From contig DHDF01000064.1 in the NCBI GenBank assembly GCA_002399225.1, positions 42,432 to 62,491 on the forward strand: a DNA stretch of 20,060 nucleotides, given 5' to 3'. The translations under genes were made by a program, and so were the position numbers. This DNA is from a bacterium UBA4883. Lineage in GTDB: Bacteria; Bacillota; Clostridia; Oscillospirales; Acutalibacteraceae. Under the pieces are notes generated by a model that saw nothing but the letters and a program-made list of their open reading frames with translations, ran no database searches and was not told the DNA's origin. Shown piece by piece: positions 8,325-15,876 of this stretch. How positions within the stretch are numbered: the stretch's first letter is position 1; every line of letters begins with the position of its first letter.

Positions 8325-8366
8325 AATAAAAAAGCAGACAGCCGGTAAATTCCGGCTGTCTGCTTT
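8325..8366 (-). terminator. Rho-independent terminator after doc
   Basis: A perfect 15-bp stem (8331-8345 with 8352-8366, core GCAGACAGCCGG) with a six-base loop is followed on the minus strand by a run of six Ts. It lies between doc and the TadA paralogue and should end transcripts from the phd-doc promoter, and from the pilus operon if they read this far. Confidence 0.92.
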
Positions 8367-8380
8367 GCAAATGGTTCCTT

Positions 8381-8755
8381 TTAACTGTGGTCAATCAGCC
8401 ACTGTGTCAGCTGGCTGACGTTCATTGTGCTGCCTGCCAAGGCAAAACCGACCTGGGTTAGTTCCTGATCCGTACATGCTACCGAAATCCCGTTGACCTC
8501 AAGGAACGTAAGCATGGCCAAGATCCCAATTCTCTTGTTACCGTCAATAAACGGATGGTTTTGAATGAGATAAAAGCCAAGATGGGCGGCTTTCTCACGG
8601 GTGGATTGGAACAGATCCTCTTGCCCGAAAGTTTGAAACGGTGCATTTACGGCGGAATCCAATAACGCCTGGTCACGGATTCCATCCAGGCCGCCCGTTT
8701 TGCAAATCAGAATCTGGTGCATCTTTTTGATTTGTTCACATGTCAGTCGTTTCAT
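8381..8755 (-). CDS. doc: Doc-type toxin (Fic/DOC family)
   Basis: This 124-residue protein has the Fic/DOC core motif HPFIDGNKRIG at residues 67-77. His67, Asp71, the Gly-Asn pair and Arg75 correspond to the catalytic loop. Flanking features typical of Doc are GGLDGIRDQALLDSAV near the N-terminus and AHLGFYLIQN just before the motif. Classical Doc phosphorylates elongation factor Tu to stop translation, and Fic relatives AMPylate targets. The DGNKR form here is the common chromosomal and mobile-element Doc variant. The ATG overlaps the last bases of phd by four, giving coupled antitoxin-toxin expression. It likely stabilises the element by killing or arresting cells that lose it. Confidence 0.93.
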   Translation of the reverse strand: MKRLTCEQIKKMHQILICKTGGLDGIRDQALLDSAVNAPFQTFGQEDLFQSTREKAAHLGFYLIQNHPFIDGNKRIGILAMLTFLEVNGISVACTDQELTQVGFALAGSTMNVSQLTQWLIDHS

Positions 8756-8994
8756 TTTGCCAGTTCCTCAAAGGCTTTCTTGTGCTGTGCCAGTATTTTT
8801 TTAGAAACGTCCATCACATCCTCGTCCGGCGCGGCGGCTGCCTTTTCCAACTGCCCGAATTCCAGCACAAGATAACGCGGAGCATTGTTCTTCAAAATTA
8901 CTGCCGCGCCTTTCTCATCAACCAAACGGGCCACTTTAGAAAAGTTCTGGTTCGCTTCCGTAATGGAAACAAGGCTGTTCGTATCTATTTTCAT
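8752..8994 (-). CDS. phd: Phd/YefM-type antitoxin
   Basis: This 80-residue protein begins MKIDTNSLVSITEANQNFSK, the typical Phd/YefM DNA-binding N-terminus, followed by NAPRYLVLEF and a helical, acidic C-terminus that would wrap the toxin. I choose ATG 8994 because AGGAGGTG lies six bases upstream. A longer frame from 9042 would begin inside the promoter. It precedes and overlaps doc. Phd proteins bind and neutralise Doc and repress their own promoter. Confidence 0.93.
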   Translation of the reverse strand: MKIDTNSLVSITEANQNFSKVARLVDEKGAAVILKNNAPRYLVLEFGQLEKAAAAPDEDVMDVSKKILAQHKKAFEELAK

Positions 8995-9014
8995 AACTGA
9001 CACCTCCTGCTTAT

Positions 9015-9042
9015 AGTATATACGAAAATAGGATGAATACAA
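9015..9042 (-). promoter_or_regulatory. phd-doc promoter with candidate operator
   Basis: On the minus strand a TTGTAT -35 box (9037-9042) and a TATACT -10 box (9015-9020) are separated by 16 bases, followed by AGGAGGTG and the phd start. The palindrome GTATATAC (9016-9023) overlaps the -10 box and would be a natural site for Phd autorepression. The boxes are read directly; the operator role is inferred. Confidence 0.7.
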
Positions 9043-9062
9043 CCTAAAATTGATTCCGGGAT

Positions 9063-11711
9063 TTATTGATTAGCAGATGTTCCGGAGTTATTCAGCATAA
9101 AGGTTTGTCCGCCAACGGTTAGTTTGGCTATGGCCTTACTGCAAACTGCCCAGTTTTCGTGATGTCCAATAACACTTCGCCTATAAATATACGCGCGCAC
9201 CGTTATAGAAGTAATTACATGAGAAGATGTGAATCGATAGGAATCCGAAGTTGAAAGCTTCCTCTCAGAATAATCCGAAGTTGTTCCGATAACGGAAAGA
9301 TTTTCCCAAATGTCCCCATCAGTGGTTGCCGACGCCTTAAAAGCGGCGCTGACATCGTCGCTGTACTGATAGAGCGTAAGCTGAAGTCTATCGCCCCGTT
9401 GGACGGTGAGCGGATCGGTAAAGGTATAGGTAACGTCGCTATAGTATCCATCACCCATATAATAATATTTGGGAGCATCAGCAGAACAATCATTTAAATA
9501 TCTGGTCTCACCAACCTCATGTGATAGTTCTCGGTCCCCTTTCTGGATATAATCTATAACTTCTTCTGTCCATGTCACCTCAGTCGTCACTCTGCATTGC
9601 GCCGCATATCCGCCGTCCCGGCTGGTGACGGTTATGGTTGCAGAACCTGAAGAATTCGCTCTGACCCGTCCGTTTTGATCCACTGAAATTACAGATGGAT
9701 TCGAAGACCTCCATGTCACCTTTTGATTGGTTGCGTCCGACGGTGTAATGGTAGCCGTGAGGGTTGACGAACTGCCGGGCATAAGCGTAAGAGAGGATGT
9801 ATTTAAGGAGATTCCGGTCACAGGCACAGTTACTGTTACCTTGCAGGACGCAGTATACCCGCCGTCCTTGGTCTTAACCGTGATTTCAGCGGAACCGCCT
9901 CCCACGGCTGTTACCTTACCGGAGTTATCCACAGCCGCAACGGAGGGATTGGTAGAACTCCACGTGACCGCTTTGTCGGTTGCGTCGCCCGGCGTAATGG
10001 TTTCCATCAGCGCCGCAGTATGTCCCTTAATAAGCGACAATTCTACCTTATCCAAAGAAATGCCGGTCACCGGCACAACGACCTTGACGGTGCACTGCGC
10101 CACATAGCCTCCGTCGTGCGTGATGGCCGTGACGGTGGCCGTTCCAACGCTGACTCCGGTCACTTTCCCGTCTTTGTCCACTTCCGCGACGGACTTGTCC
10201 GAAGATCCCCAGGCGACGGCCCGGTCGGTGGCATCCGCCGGCGTGAAGATCGGGGCAAGCGCCTCCGTTGTTCCTTTCGCAACGGTAACGGTATCCGACT
10301 CAAACTTGATGCCGGTTACCGGCACAACGACGGTGACGGCGCATTGCGCGCTGTGTTTTCCGGTCTGCGCGGTGAGGATCGCCGTTCCGCCCTCGACGGC
10401 GGTTACTTTCCCGGTGCTACTTACGGTCGCAACCGATTCATTTGACGAGGACCAGACAACGGTTTTGTCCTCCGTCGTGTCTTTCGGTTTTATGGTGGCC
10501 GTCAGCGTGTGTTCCTCGCCTTTTTTAAGGGTTAGATCCGTATCGCTCAGATCAAGCTCGGAAATCGATACGACGGTCGTGATCTTGCAGCTCGCGGAGA
10601 TCGTTCCGTCTCCGGCCGATGATGCGGTGATGGTGGTGGTTCCCGGCGCAACTCCGGTCACTTTGCCGGTGCTGTCCACGGTCGCAACGGACTTGTGCGA
10701 AGATGTCCAGTGAATTACGTCCGTGCTGTTGGCAGGTTCCAGCGCCGCGGTCAGCGTTAATGTTTTGCCACGCTCGACCGGCGCGTCGGAGAGGTTCAGG
10801 GTGATTGCAGTCGCCGGTACGGATACCGTAACGGAACAAACCGCCGTTTTGCCGTTGGAGCTTTTCGCCGTAACGGCTGCTTTGCCGCCCTCGACGGCGG
10901 TCACTTTTCCGGTGCTGTCCACCGTTGCAATGGCAGTATTGGACGACGACCAGACAATATTTTTGTCCTGGGTCGTGTTGGATGGGGAAACGGTGGCTGT
11001 TAAAGCTGCGGTTTCTCCCTTTTTCAGCGCCAGATCGGATTTGTCAAGTGTGACTTTACTGATACAGACAGTGCTGCTGCCATGGTCATGATGGTGGCGG
11101 CGGCTTCCGGATGATCCGGAAGAAGAACCGGAGGATGAAGTGCTTCCGGAAGAACTCCCGGAACCCGTCGTTCCGGAACTGTTTCCGGAGTTGTTGCCGG
11201 AAGAGCCTGAGCTGTTTCCGGAAGGACTCGAATTTATCCCGGAACTGCCGGAGCTTTTCCCGGAAGACCCGGACCCGGAACCCGACGGTTTCGGCGCTTC
11301 CGACGAAGTGCCGGAAGCGGAACCGTCTATGGAATTGCAACCGGACCCGGAGCCGGAGAAATCCGTCGCCCCGCCGGAAATCGTTTCGGTCAGGGAAGGT
11401 TCCAGCGGCCCTTCGTCGACCGCCGCGGCTTTCGCTCCGGTGCTGCCGGAACCTCCGGCGGCCGAATTTCCGCTTGTGCTGCCGGGTAGAAAGGACCCGG
11501 CAATGGGGGAAAGCAAGATGTTTCCGGCCTCTTTGCCGGTGATCCGGGCTGTCTTGGAATGTCCTTTGACTGACTGAGACTGGGACTGACCGGAGTCAGT
11601 GCCTTTCAGCCAGGAGAAGGTGGATGCTGCATGGACGGATAAGGTCAGAAACCCTATTCCGAAAAGCAGCAGAAGGCACACGATCAGGATATGCTTTTTG
11701 TACTTTTTCAT
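9063..11711 (-). CDS. Secreted multi-BIG2 surface protein with Ser/Gly stalk (candidate pilus-associated adhesin)
   Basis: This 882-residue protein starts with a Sec signal peptide (residues 1-28, cleavage likely after SVHA). A Ser/Gly/Asn low-complexity stalk follows at about 115-205, ending in an RRHHHDHG cluster. Six tandem BIG2 immunoglobulin-like domains of 82-83 residues occupy about 217-712, each with a WxSS(N/D/H)-type turn, a DxxGKVTxV-type turn and one late Cys. A unique C-terminal domain of about 170 residues has alternating beta-like strands and aromatic residues. There is no LPxTG motif, no C-terminal membrane anchor and no SLH or choline-binding repeat, so anchoring would need a partner such as the pilus. 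AGGAGG precedes the ATG. It is the last gene of the Tad operon, 23 bases after the TadG-like gene. BIG2 proteins often act as adhesins; tip-adhesin function is inference. Confidence 0.88.
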   Translation of the reverse strand: MKKYKKHILIVCLLLLFGIGFLTLSVHAASTFSWLKGTDSGQSQSQSVKGHSKTARITGKEAGNILLSPIAGSFLPGSTSGNSAAGGSGSTGAKAAAVDEGPLEPSLTETISGGATDFSGSGSGCNSIDGSASGTSSEAPKPSGSGSGSSGKSSGSSGINSSPSGNSSGSSGNNSGNSSGTTGSGSSSGSTSSSGSSSGSSGSRRHHHDHGSSTVCISKVTLDKSDLALKKGETAALTATVSPSNTTQDKNIVWSSSNTAIATVDSTGKVTAVEGGKAAVTAKSSNGKTAVCSVTVSVPATAITLNLSDAPVERGKTLTLTAALEPANSTDVIHWTSSHKSVATVDSTGKVTGVAPGTTTITASSAGDGTISASCKITTVVSISELDLSDTDLTLKKGEEHTLTATIKPKDTTEDKTVVWSSSNESVATVSSTGKVTAVEGGTAILTAQTGKHSAQCAVTVVVPVTGIKFESDTVTVAKGTTEALAPIFTPADATDRAVAWGSSDKSVAEVDKDGKVTGVSVGTATVTAITHDGGYVAQCTVKVVVPVTGISLDKVELSLIKGHTAALMETITPGDATDKAVTWSSTNPSVAAVDNSGKVTAVGGGSAEITVKTKDGGYTASCKVTVTVPVTGISLNTSSLTLMPGSSSTLTATITPSDATNQKVTWRSSNPSVISVDQNGRVRANSSGSATITVTSRDGGYAAQCRVTTEVTWTEEVIDYIQKGDRELSHEVGETRYLNDCSADAPKYYYMGDGYYSDVTYTFTDPLTVQRGDRLQLTLYQYSDDVSAAFKASATTDGDIWENLSVIGTTSDYSERKLSTSDSYRFTSSHVITSITVRAYIYRRSVIGHHENWAVCSKAIAKLTVGGQTFMLNNSGTSANQ
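9576..11063 (-). repeat. Six tandem BIG2 domain repeats
   Basis: Within the surface protein, six units of 82-83 codons run through residues about 217-299, 300-381, 382-464, 465-547, 548-630 and 631-712. Units 4 to 6 share the boundary VPVTGI. The units have diverged and no two are identical, so this is an old tandem array rather than a fresh duplication. Confidence 0.85.
11097..11369 (-). repeat. Low-complexity Ser/Gly stalk coding region built from ccggaa-type units
   Basis: The stalk is coded by many near-repeats of ccggaa with short spacers, giving Ser-Gly-Ser-Ser-Gly runs. Such DNA is prone to length change by slippage or recombination, which would alter stalk length without shifting the frame when changes are in multiples of three. 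Confidence 0.75.
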
Positions 11712-11734
11712 TTTTACCTCCTATATTAATAGAA

Positions 11735-12292
11735 TCAGAATTTTGGCGTGTATCCGGCTTTTACGGTCAGATGGGTGTGCATCGGCGGAACGCCGTTCCA
11801 GTGAAACATCCACGGCACTTCCAGGTCGATCTCCGCCGTGCAGGTCAGCTGCCCGGTGCTTTTGCCGTCCGGTGCGAACGGCGCGTTGGTGATCTGCGCG
11901 GAAAGGCCGGACAACCGGTAGTTGATCTCTTTCCCGGCGTATTTTACACGGGCGTTTCCATCCGCTTTGGTGCCGAGGCCGGTATCCAGCCTCGCGTAGA
12001 GGTCGGCGGGGGAAAGGCTTTCGCTCCAGCTTTCGCCGGTTGACCGGTACCCGCCGGAATACCCTTCCCGGACTCCGTCGTACACGTCGGCATACTGTTC
12101 TTCGCAGGTTTCCGTCACCGCGGCCTGGACCGCGTTGCGGACCTGCTGCGCTGTGGACTGGAGCCGGGAGTCTTCCAGTACGGCGAAAATCAGGGAAAGA
12201 AGGACGGCGGCGACTCCAATACCCAAAATGACGCCGGAGCCATGCTGGTCCCTCAGAATCCGAAGGATACTGTTCCGTTCGTTCTTTTTCAT
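11735..12292 (-). CDS. TadE/TadG-like pseudopilin or minor pilin
   Basis: This 185-residue protein has a short basic N-terminus, then DQHGSGVILGIGVAAVLLSLIFAVLE (about residues 15-40), a prepilin-like hydrophobic helix after a Gly. An extracellular domain rich in Tyr, Ser and Gly follows (about 45-185). The layout matches TadE/TadG-type pseudopilins that enter the membrane with the N-helix and are cut by the A24 peptidase. The canonical Glu at +5 after the Gly is missing. Its ATG overlaps the stop of the DUF4320 gene (ATGA). Role as a minor pilus subunit is inferred from topology and position. Confidence 0.65.
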   Translation of the reverse strand: MKKNERNSILRILRDQHGSGVILGIGVAAVLLSLIFAVLEDSRLQSTAQQVRNAVQAAVTETCEEQYADVYDGVREGYSGGYRSTGESWSESLSPADLYARLDTGLGTKADGNARVKYAGKEINYRLSGLSAQITNAPFAPDGKSTGQLTCTAEIDLEVPWMFHWNGVPPMHTHLTVKAGYTPKF

Positions 12293-12690
12293 TTCCAGTA
12301 CACTTCGCTTTTCCCGGAGGCGCTGGAGGCCAGACGGACCGGAACGGAACCGACTCCGGCAAAGAAGCCGATATTTTTTGTTGTGGTGCAGGTGACGGTT
12401 ATTTTCTGCCCAAGCTGGATTTCACCGGTTTGGGACCATGAAATTTTCGGCGATAACCCGGTACCGGCCGAAAGTTCCTGCTCCCTTTCGGCGGTCTCCG
12501 GTCCGACCCGTCCGGCAAGTTCCGCCGTGCGGCAAAGCTCCGTCGCATAAGTATTCAGATTCTGCTTCGCCGTAAACGCTGGAAAAACATGGAGGGCAAC
12601 GGCAATGGCCAGCACACCGACCAGGAGAAGATAAGCTCCGCCGACGGTCGCTTCTCCTTTTTGGGACCTTAATATCTCGATTATTTTCAT
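12289..12690 (-). CDS. DUF4320 family protein (pseudopilin-like)
   Basis: This 133-residue protein has the DUF4320 form: basic start, SQKGEATVGGAYLLLVGVLAIAVALHVFPAF, then QNLNTYATELCRTAELAGRVG and a beta-rich C-terminal half. DUF4320 proteins are regular members of Tad-like clusters in Clostridia and look like TadE-type minor pilins. A possible prepilin cleavage lies after Gly12, again without Glu at +5. AGGTGA sits just upstream of ATG 12690. It is flanked by tadC and the second pseudopilin-like gene. Confidence 0.8.
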   Translation of the reverse strand: MKIIEILRSQKGEATVGGAYLLLVGVLAIAVALHVFPAFTAKQNLNTYATELCRTAELAGRVGPETAEREQELSAGTGLSPKISWSQTGEIQLGQKITVTCTTTKNIGFFAGVGSVPVRLASSASGKSEVYWK

Positions 12691-12699
12691 TTTTTCACC

Positions 12700-13575
12700 T
12701 CAGATCAGCCCGAGACCCTGAGTTTTGGAAACAGCATACAGAAGCAGCGCCCCCAGGATAGTCAGCATCAGACAGAGAAACATCAAAAAGGAATACGTCT
12801 GAATTTTACCGGGACGCTTTTCGGCAATCAGACTGAGATTCTGGATTTCCGTCTGCTTGAAATCATGCTCCAGCATTTCAAAATACTGGACGCCGTTGTC
12901 GCCCTGCAGAACCATCAGGAGGCCGCGGACGATTTCGCTCAGCATCAGGCTCCCGACCCGTTTATCCATCCGGATCAGCGCTTTTTCAGGCGACCCGGAA
13001 CGCATGTCGGCCAACGTCATTTGAAGCTCCGACCGAAATTCCGGCGCAGCGCTCGGCAAAAAGGCAGTCAAAATTCCAATGACATCGCGGTTGGACTGCA
13101 ATTCCTGGGCAAGCGTAGCCGCAAGGCGCGGAAGATCCGCCTCGATCTTTTCCCGGGCGGCCTTCGCGCCTTTGCCCAGCGCGGTCATATCCTGAAACAA
13201 CAGGTAAATATCCAGGCCGACAACCAGCAGGCCGAGGATCTGCGAAACCGCAAACAGGACAGCCGCCAGCGCCAGCCATAGGACAAAGTTAACGGCAATT
13301 CGGGCGACGTGCGTTTCCGGGGTCAAGCCGCTCCCGGTCAGCCGAAGCTGTGCGGAAAGATCGCTTTTCTTTTCTTCGTTCAGTCGGATGTATTTTGCAA
13401 GCCGCATAGACAGCGACATCACAAGCATGTGGATCGGGTTGCCCTTTTTCGCCTTTGGGTGCGCGATCCGCAGGGTGGCAAGCGTTGTCCCAATGGTGGG
13501 CAGACGCGCCGCGCCGCAGAAAAGCAGGTAAAACGCGGAAAACAGGGACAAAAACAATAAAATCAGCAAAAACAA
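12700..13575 (-). CDS. tadC: TadC-like type II secretion F-domain membrane protein
   Basis: This 291-residue inner-membrane platform protein has an N-terminal helix (1-20), a second hydrophobic pair near 90-128 and a C-terminal helix (about 262-285). Between the pair and the last helix is the GspF/T2SSF cytoplasmic region (DLPRLAATLAQELQSNRDVIGIL, ..., GDNGVQYFEMLEHDF). It would pair with TadB and couple ATP use by TadA to pilus growth. The start is TTG 13575: it is the only good start near a GGAGG spaced seven bases upstream, and the next Met is residue 50. It begins just after the tadB stop. Confidence 0.85.
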   Translation of the reverse strand: MFLLILLFLSLFSAFYLLFCGAARLPTIGTTLATLRIAHPKAKKGNPIHMLVMSLSMRLAKYIRLNEEKKSDLSAQLRLTGSGLTPETHVARIAVNFVLWLALAAVLFAVSQILGLLVVGLDIYLLFQDMTALGKGAKAAREKIEADLPRLAATLAQELQSNRDVIGILTAFLPSAAPEFRSELQMTLADMRSGSPEKALIRMDKRVGSLMLSEIVRGLLMVLQGDNGVQYFEMLEHDFKQTEIQNLSLIAEKRPGKIQTYSFLMFLCLMLTILGALLLYAVSKTQGLGLI

Positions 13576-13579
13576 AAAA

Positions 13580-14509
13580 TCACCTCCGGAATTCGATCGG
13601 GCGCGTCAGCTGAATCACGCGGAGCAAAGCGTAGAAAAATACGGCGGCGTCAACGGCCAGAATAATCTGCCCCGGCGTTGTGTACCTCAGCAGATGTCCC
13701 CACTCGGCGTTCATGGCAGAAAGGAGAAACGGCATGGAAAAAAGAGCGAGAGCCATGAGAAGCCAATTTCGGAACGGTCCGTACAATTTCAGGTTTAGGT
13801 TTCCGTCAACGGTGCGCATTTCGCTGAACTTCCGGACAATCGGCATCAGCGTGCTTTTCAGCGTTCGGTCGCGCTGGCAGAGAATCACCGCATCCACCCA
13901 TTCACGGAACACGTCGCTGTCAATCCGGCTTTTCATGTGTTCCAGCGCCAGCACGACGTCTGCGTTGACGGAAGTCACGTTACCGATGAACTCCTGAAAC
14001 ACTTCGCGGACGGGGGAGCGGCAGGAATCCATAGATTCGGAAATCGCCGAAACAATATCCTCCGTGCGCATGTATTCCGCCGTCACGACCGACAGCGACG
14101 TTTCCAGCTCCGCGTTCAGCCGCTTTTTATATCCGAACGAGGCAAGCAAAATGTACAGAAACGGCAGCAGCGCAAATCCGACGGCCAGCACCGGCACCAG
14201 AAATACGTTGCCCATCAGGGAGGCGGCGAAAATTCCAACGATCAGGAAAATCAGGGACAATGCGCAGAAGGAGGGAAAGGTCCCGCCCCGGCTGGTCGCG
14301 GCCAGAATGTTCTGTGCATCGAGGACAATCTTTCGGATGCCGCGCGGCTTTTTAGGATTTCTGCTCCGTTTGATTTTGTCCCTCATTTTTACCTTGCGTC
14401 CGGGGAGCAGGGAAGGAAGGGCAGACAGAAACTGGAGCGGAGAGAGATCCAAATACAAAAAAATTCCGACTGAAAAACATAGGAACGCAAGAAAAGAAAG
14501 GAACATCAT
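13580..14509 (-). CDS. tadB: TadB-like type II secretion F-domain membrane protein
   Basis: This 309-residue protein has an N-terminal membrane helix (1-20), a basic loop (about 38-60), a paired hydrophobic region (79-125), a T2SSF cytoplasmic domain (about 135-245) and two C-terminal helices (about 249-266 and 281-299). This is the usual TadB architecture. TadB and TadC together form the membrane platform on which the TadA hexamer acts. Two adjacent ATGs (14509 and 14506) overlap the tadA stop, implying coupled translation. Confidence 0.85.
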   Translation of the reverse strand: MMFLSFLAFLCFSVGIFLYLDLSPLQFLSALPSLLPGRKVKMRDKIKRSRNPKKPRGIRKIVLDAQNILAATSRGGTFPSFCALSLIFLIVGIFAASLMGNVFLVPVLAVGFALLPFLYILLASFGYKKRLNAELETSLSVVTAEYMRTEDIVSAISESMDSCRSPVREVFQEFIGNVTSVNADVVLALEHMKSRIDSDVFREWVDAVILCQRDRTLKSTLMPIVRKFSEMRTVDGNLNLKLYGPFRNWLLMALALFSMPFLLSAMNAEWGHLLRYTTPGQIILAVDAAVFFYALLRVIQLTRPIEFRR

Positions 14510-15876
14510 GTTGCTTTGCCTCCAATCAGCGTTTTTAGAAGATCCTCCGGAATACCGTTATCCCGGAGTTCCTGCTGCAAATGCTTTGAAATGGGTTCTC
14601 CGCGTTCAAAGCATCCTGAAATAACCGTTTCCCCATTTTGAATCCGGTTTTGAATCGTCCGGAACCGGTACAGCGGATGCATGACGCGCTTTCCGTCCTC
14701 CCGTACTTCACACTCGCAGATTTCCGTGATGCGGCGGACGCCGTCTTCCATTTTCCGGATGAAAAAGGTAATGGGAAAAGCTTTTGCGATGGACGGTTTC
14801 AGCAGCTCTCCGCTCAGGTGCCCGGAGAGGCTGCACAAGTCGAGCAGGCGGTCGTAGATTTCCTCACAGCTTTTGGCATGGACCGTGGAAATGACCGCGT
14901 GGCCGGTGCGGGCGGCCTCCTGCGTCTCAAACGCTTCGGCACCTTTCATTTCGGCCATACAGATGTAATCCGGATCGAAAGTCAGCCCTTGTTCGAGCAG
15001 CATTTGCTCCGTGATGCGCTGTTTCGGGTCGTCGCTGTCCCGTGTAACCGTGTGGATTACGTTGTTCAGAACAGGGCCGTCTTCCCGGCCGCCTTGCCGC
15101 ATCACAAGATCAAATTCGCGCGTGGTATTTTCAACCGTGAAAATACGCTTCCAGGCCGGCAGCGTTGAGAGAATCCAGCTCATCACGGTGGTCTTTCCGG
15201 TTCCGGTCGCCCCGGCCAGGCAAATGGAGATTCCGTACCGGTACAAGGCGGCCAGAAGGTCCAGCATCTCTGCGGTGGCCGTTCCGTTCCGGATGAAATC
15301 GTCCCGGCCTAACTTTTTCGGGTTGATATACCGGATGGAAGCGGAGATACCCGCGTCCGCATCGATGACGGGCCGGCCGATCACCGTGATCCGGATTTTG
15401 TTGTTTAAATGTCCGCGCACCAAAGGCTTTGCCTGATCCAGCACAATGCCGGACTGCCGCAAAAGCCGTTGGATAACGTCTTCCGCGTGCCGCGGGGAAA
15501 AGAACTGAAAATCCGACCGCTTTACGCTGCCGTCGCAGTAAGAGATTTTGGCGTCGTCCCAGCGGTTGATGTTGATTTCTTCCCAGTCGGTACGGGAGCC
15601 GTTCAGAAACGGTGTAAGGAACGAATACTCCGCCATTTCCTCATAAAGGCGGAGCGGAAGTTCTTCAAATTTCATGCCCTCTACCGTTAATTCCTGATCC
15701 GCCAGAAACTTCCGCAGATAGGACAGCATCTTTTCTTTTTTCTGCGGGTTGTTCTTTTCGCCGAGCAGCTTGGAGTAGTTCCGCGACATAAATTGCTGCG
15801 CCTGCTCAAGCAGCTCAGGAAATGTTACCGACCGCCGGCTTTCCGTGCCGTACAATTCCATGCTCCGGTTCATCAT
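14506..15876 (-). CDS. tadA: TadA/CpaF pilus assembly ATPase
   Basis: This 456-residue secretion ATPase has Walker A GATGTGKT at 222-229, a Walker B-like segment DYICMAEMKGAEA at 303-315 and the His box TGHAVISTVHAKS at 324-336. The order is typical of the CpaF/TadA branch of the type II/IV ATPases. It powers assembly of Flp-type pili through TadB and TadC. The Walker B carries MAEMKG where most relatives have VGEVRG, a mild variant. GGAGG nine bases before ATG 15876 supports this start, which makes the gene overlap the tadZ-like gene by 62 bases. A diverged copy lies at 7119-8318. Confidence 0.93.
   Translation of the reverse strand: MMNRSMELYGTESRRSVTFPELLEQAQQFMSRNYSKLLGEKNNPQKKEKMLSYLRKFLADQELTVEGMKFEELPLRLYEEMAEYSFLTPFLNGSRTDWEEININRWDDAKISYCDGSVKRSDFQFFSPRHAEDVIQRLLRQSGIVLDQAKPLVRGHLNNKIRITVIGRPVIDADAGISASIRYINPKKLGRDDFIRNGTATAEMLDLLAALYRYGISICLAGATGTGKTTVMSWILSTLPAWKRIFTVENTTREFDLVMRQGGREDGPVLNNVIHTVTRDSDDPKQRITEQMLLEQGLTFDPDYICMAEMKGAEAFETQEAARTGHAVISTVHAKSCEEIYDRLLDLCSLSGHLSGELLKPSIAKAFPITFFIRKMEDGVRRITEICECEVREDGKRVMHPLYRFRTIQNRIQNGETVISGCFERGEPISKHLQQELRDNGIPEDLLKTLIGGKAT

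Noticed and set aside
8995..9042. Extended N-terminus of the antitoxin (start at 9042)
   Set aside because: It would overlap the promoter boxes, and the downstream ATG at 8994 has a near-perfect ribosome site and gives the normal Phd length.
9727..11577. Long plus-strand open frames opposite the BIG2 gene (about 10120-10713 and 11140-11577)
   Set aside because: They are shadows caused by the biased, repetitive codon use of the minus-strand gene. Their translations are low-complexity with no domain, no ribosome site and no place in the operon.
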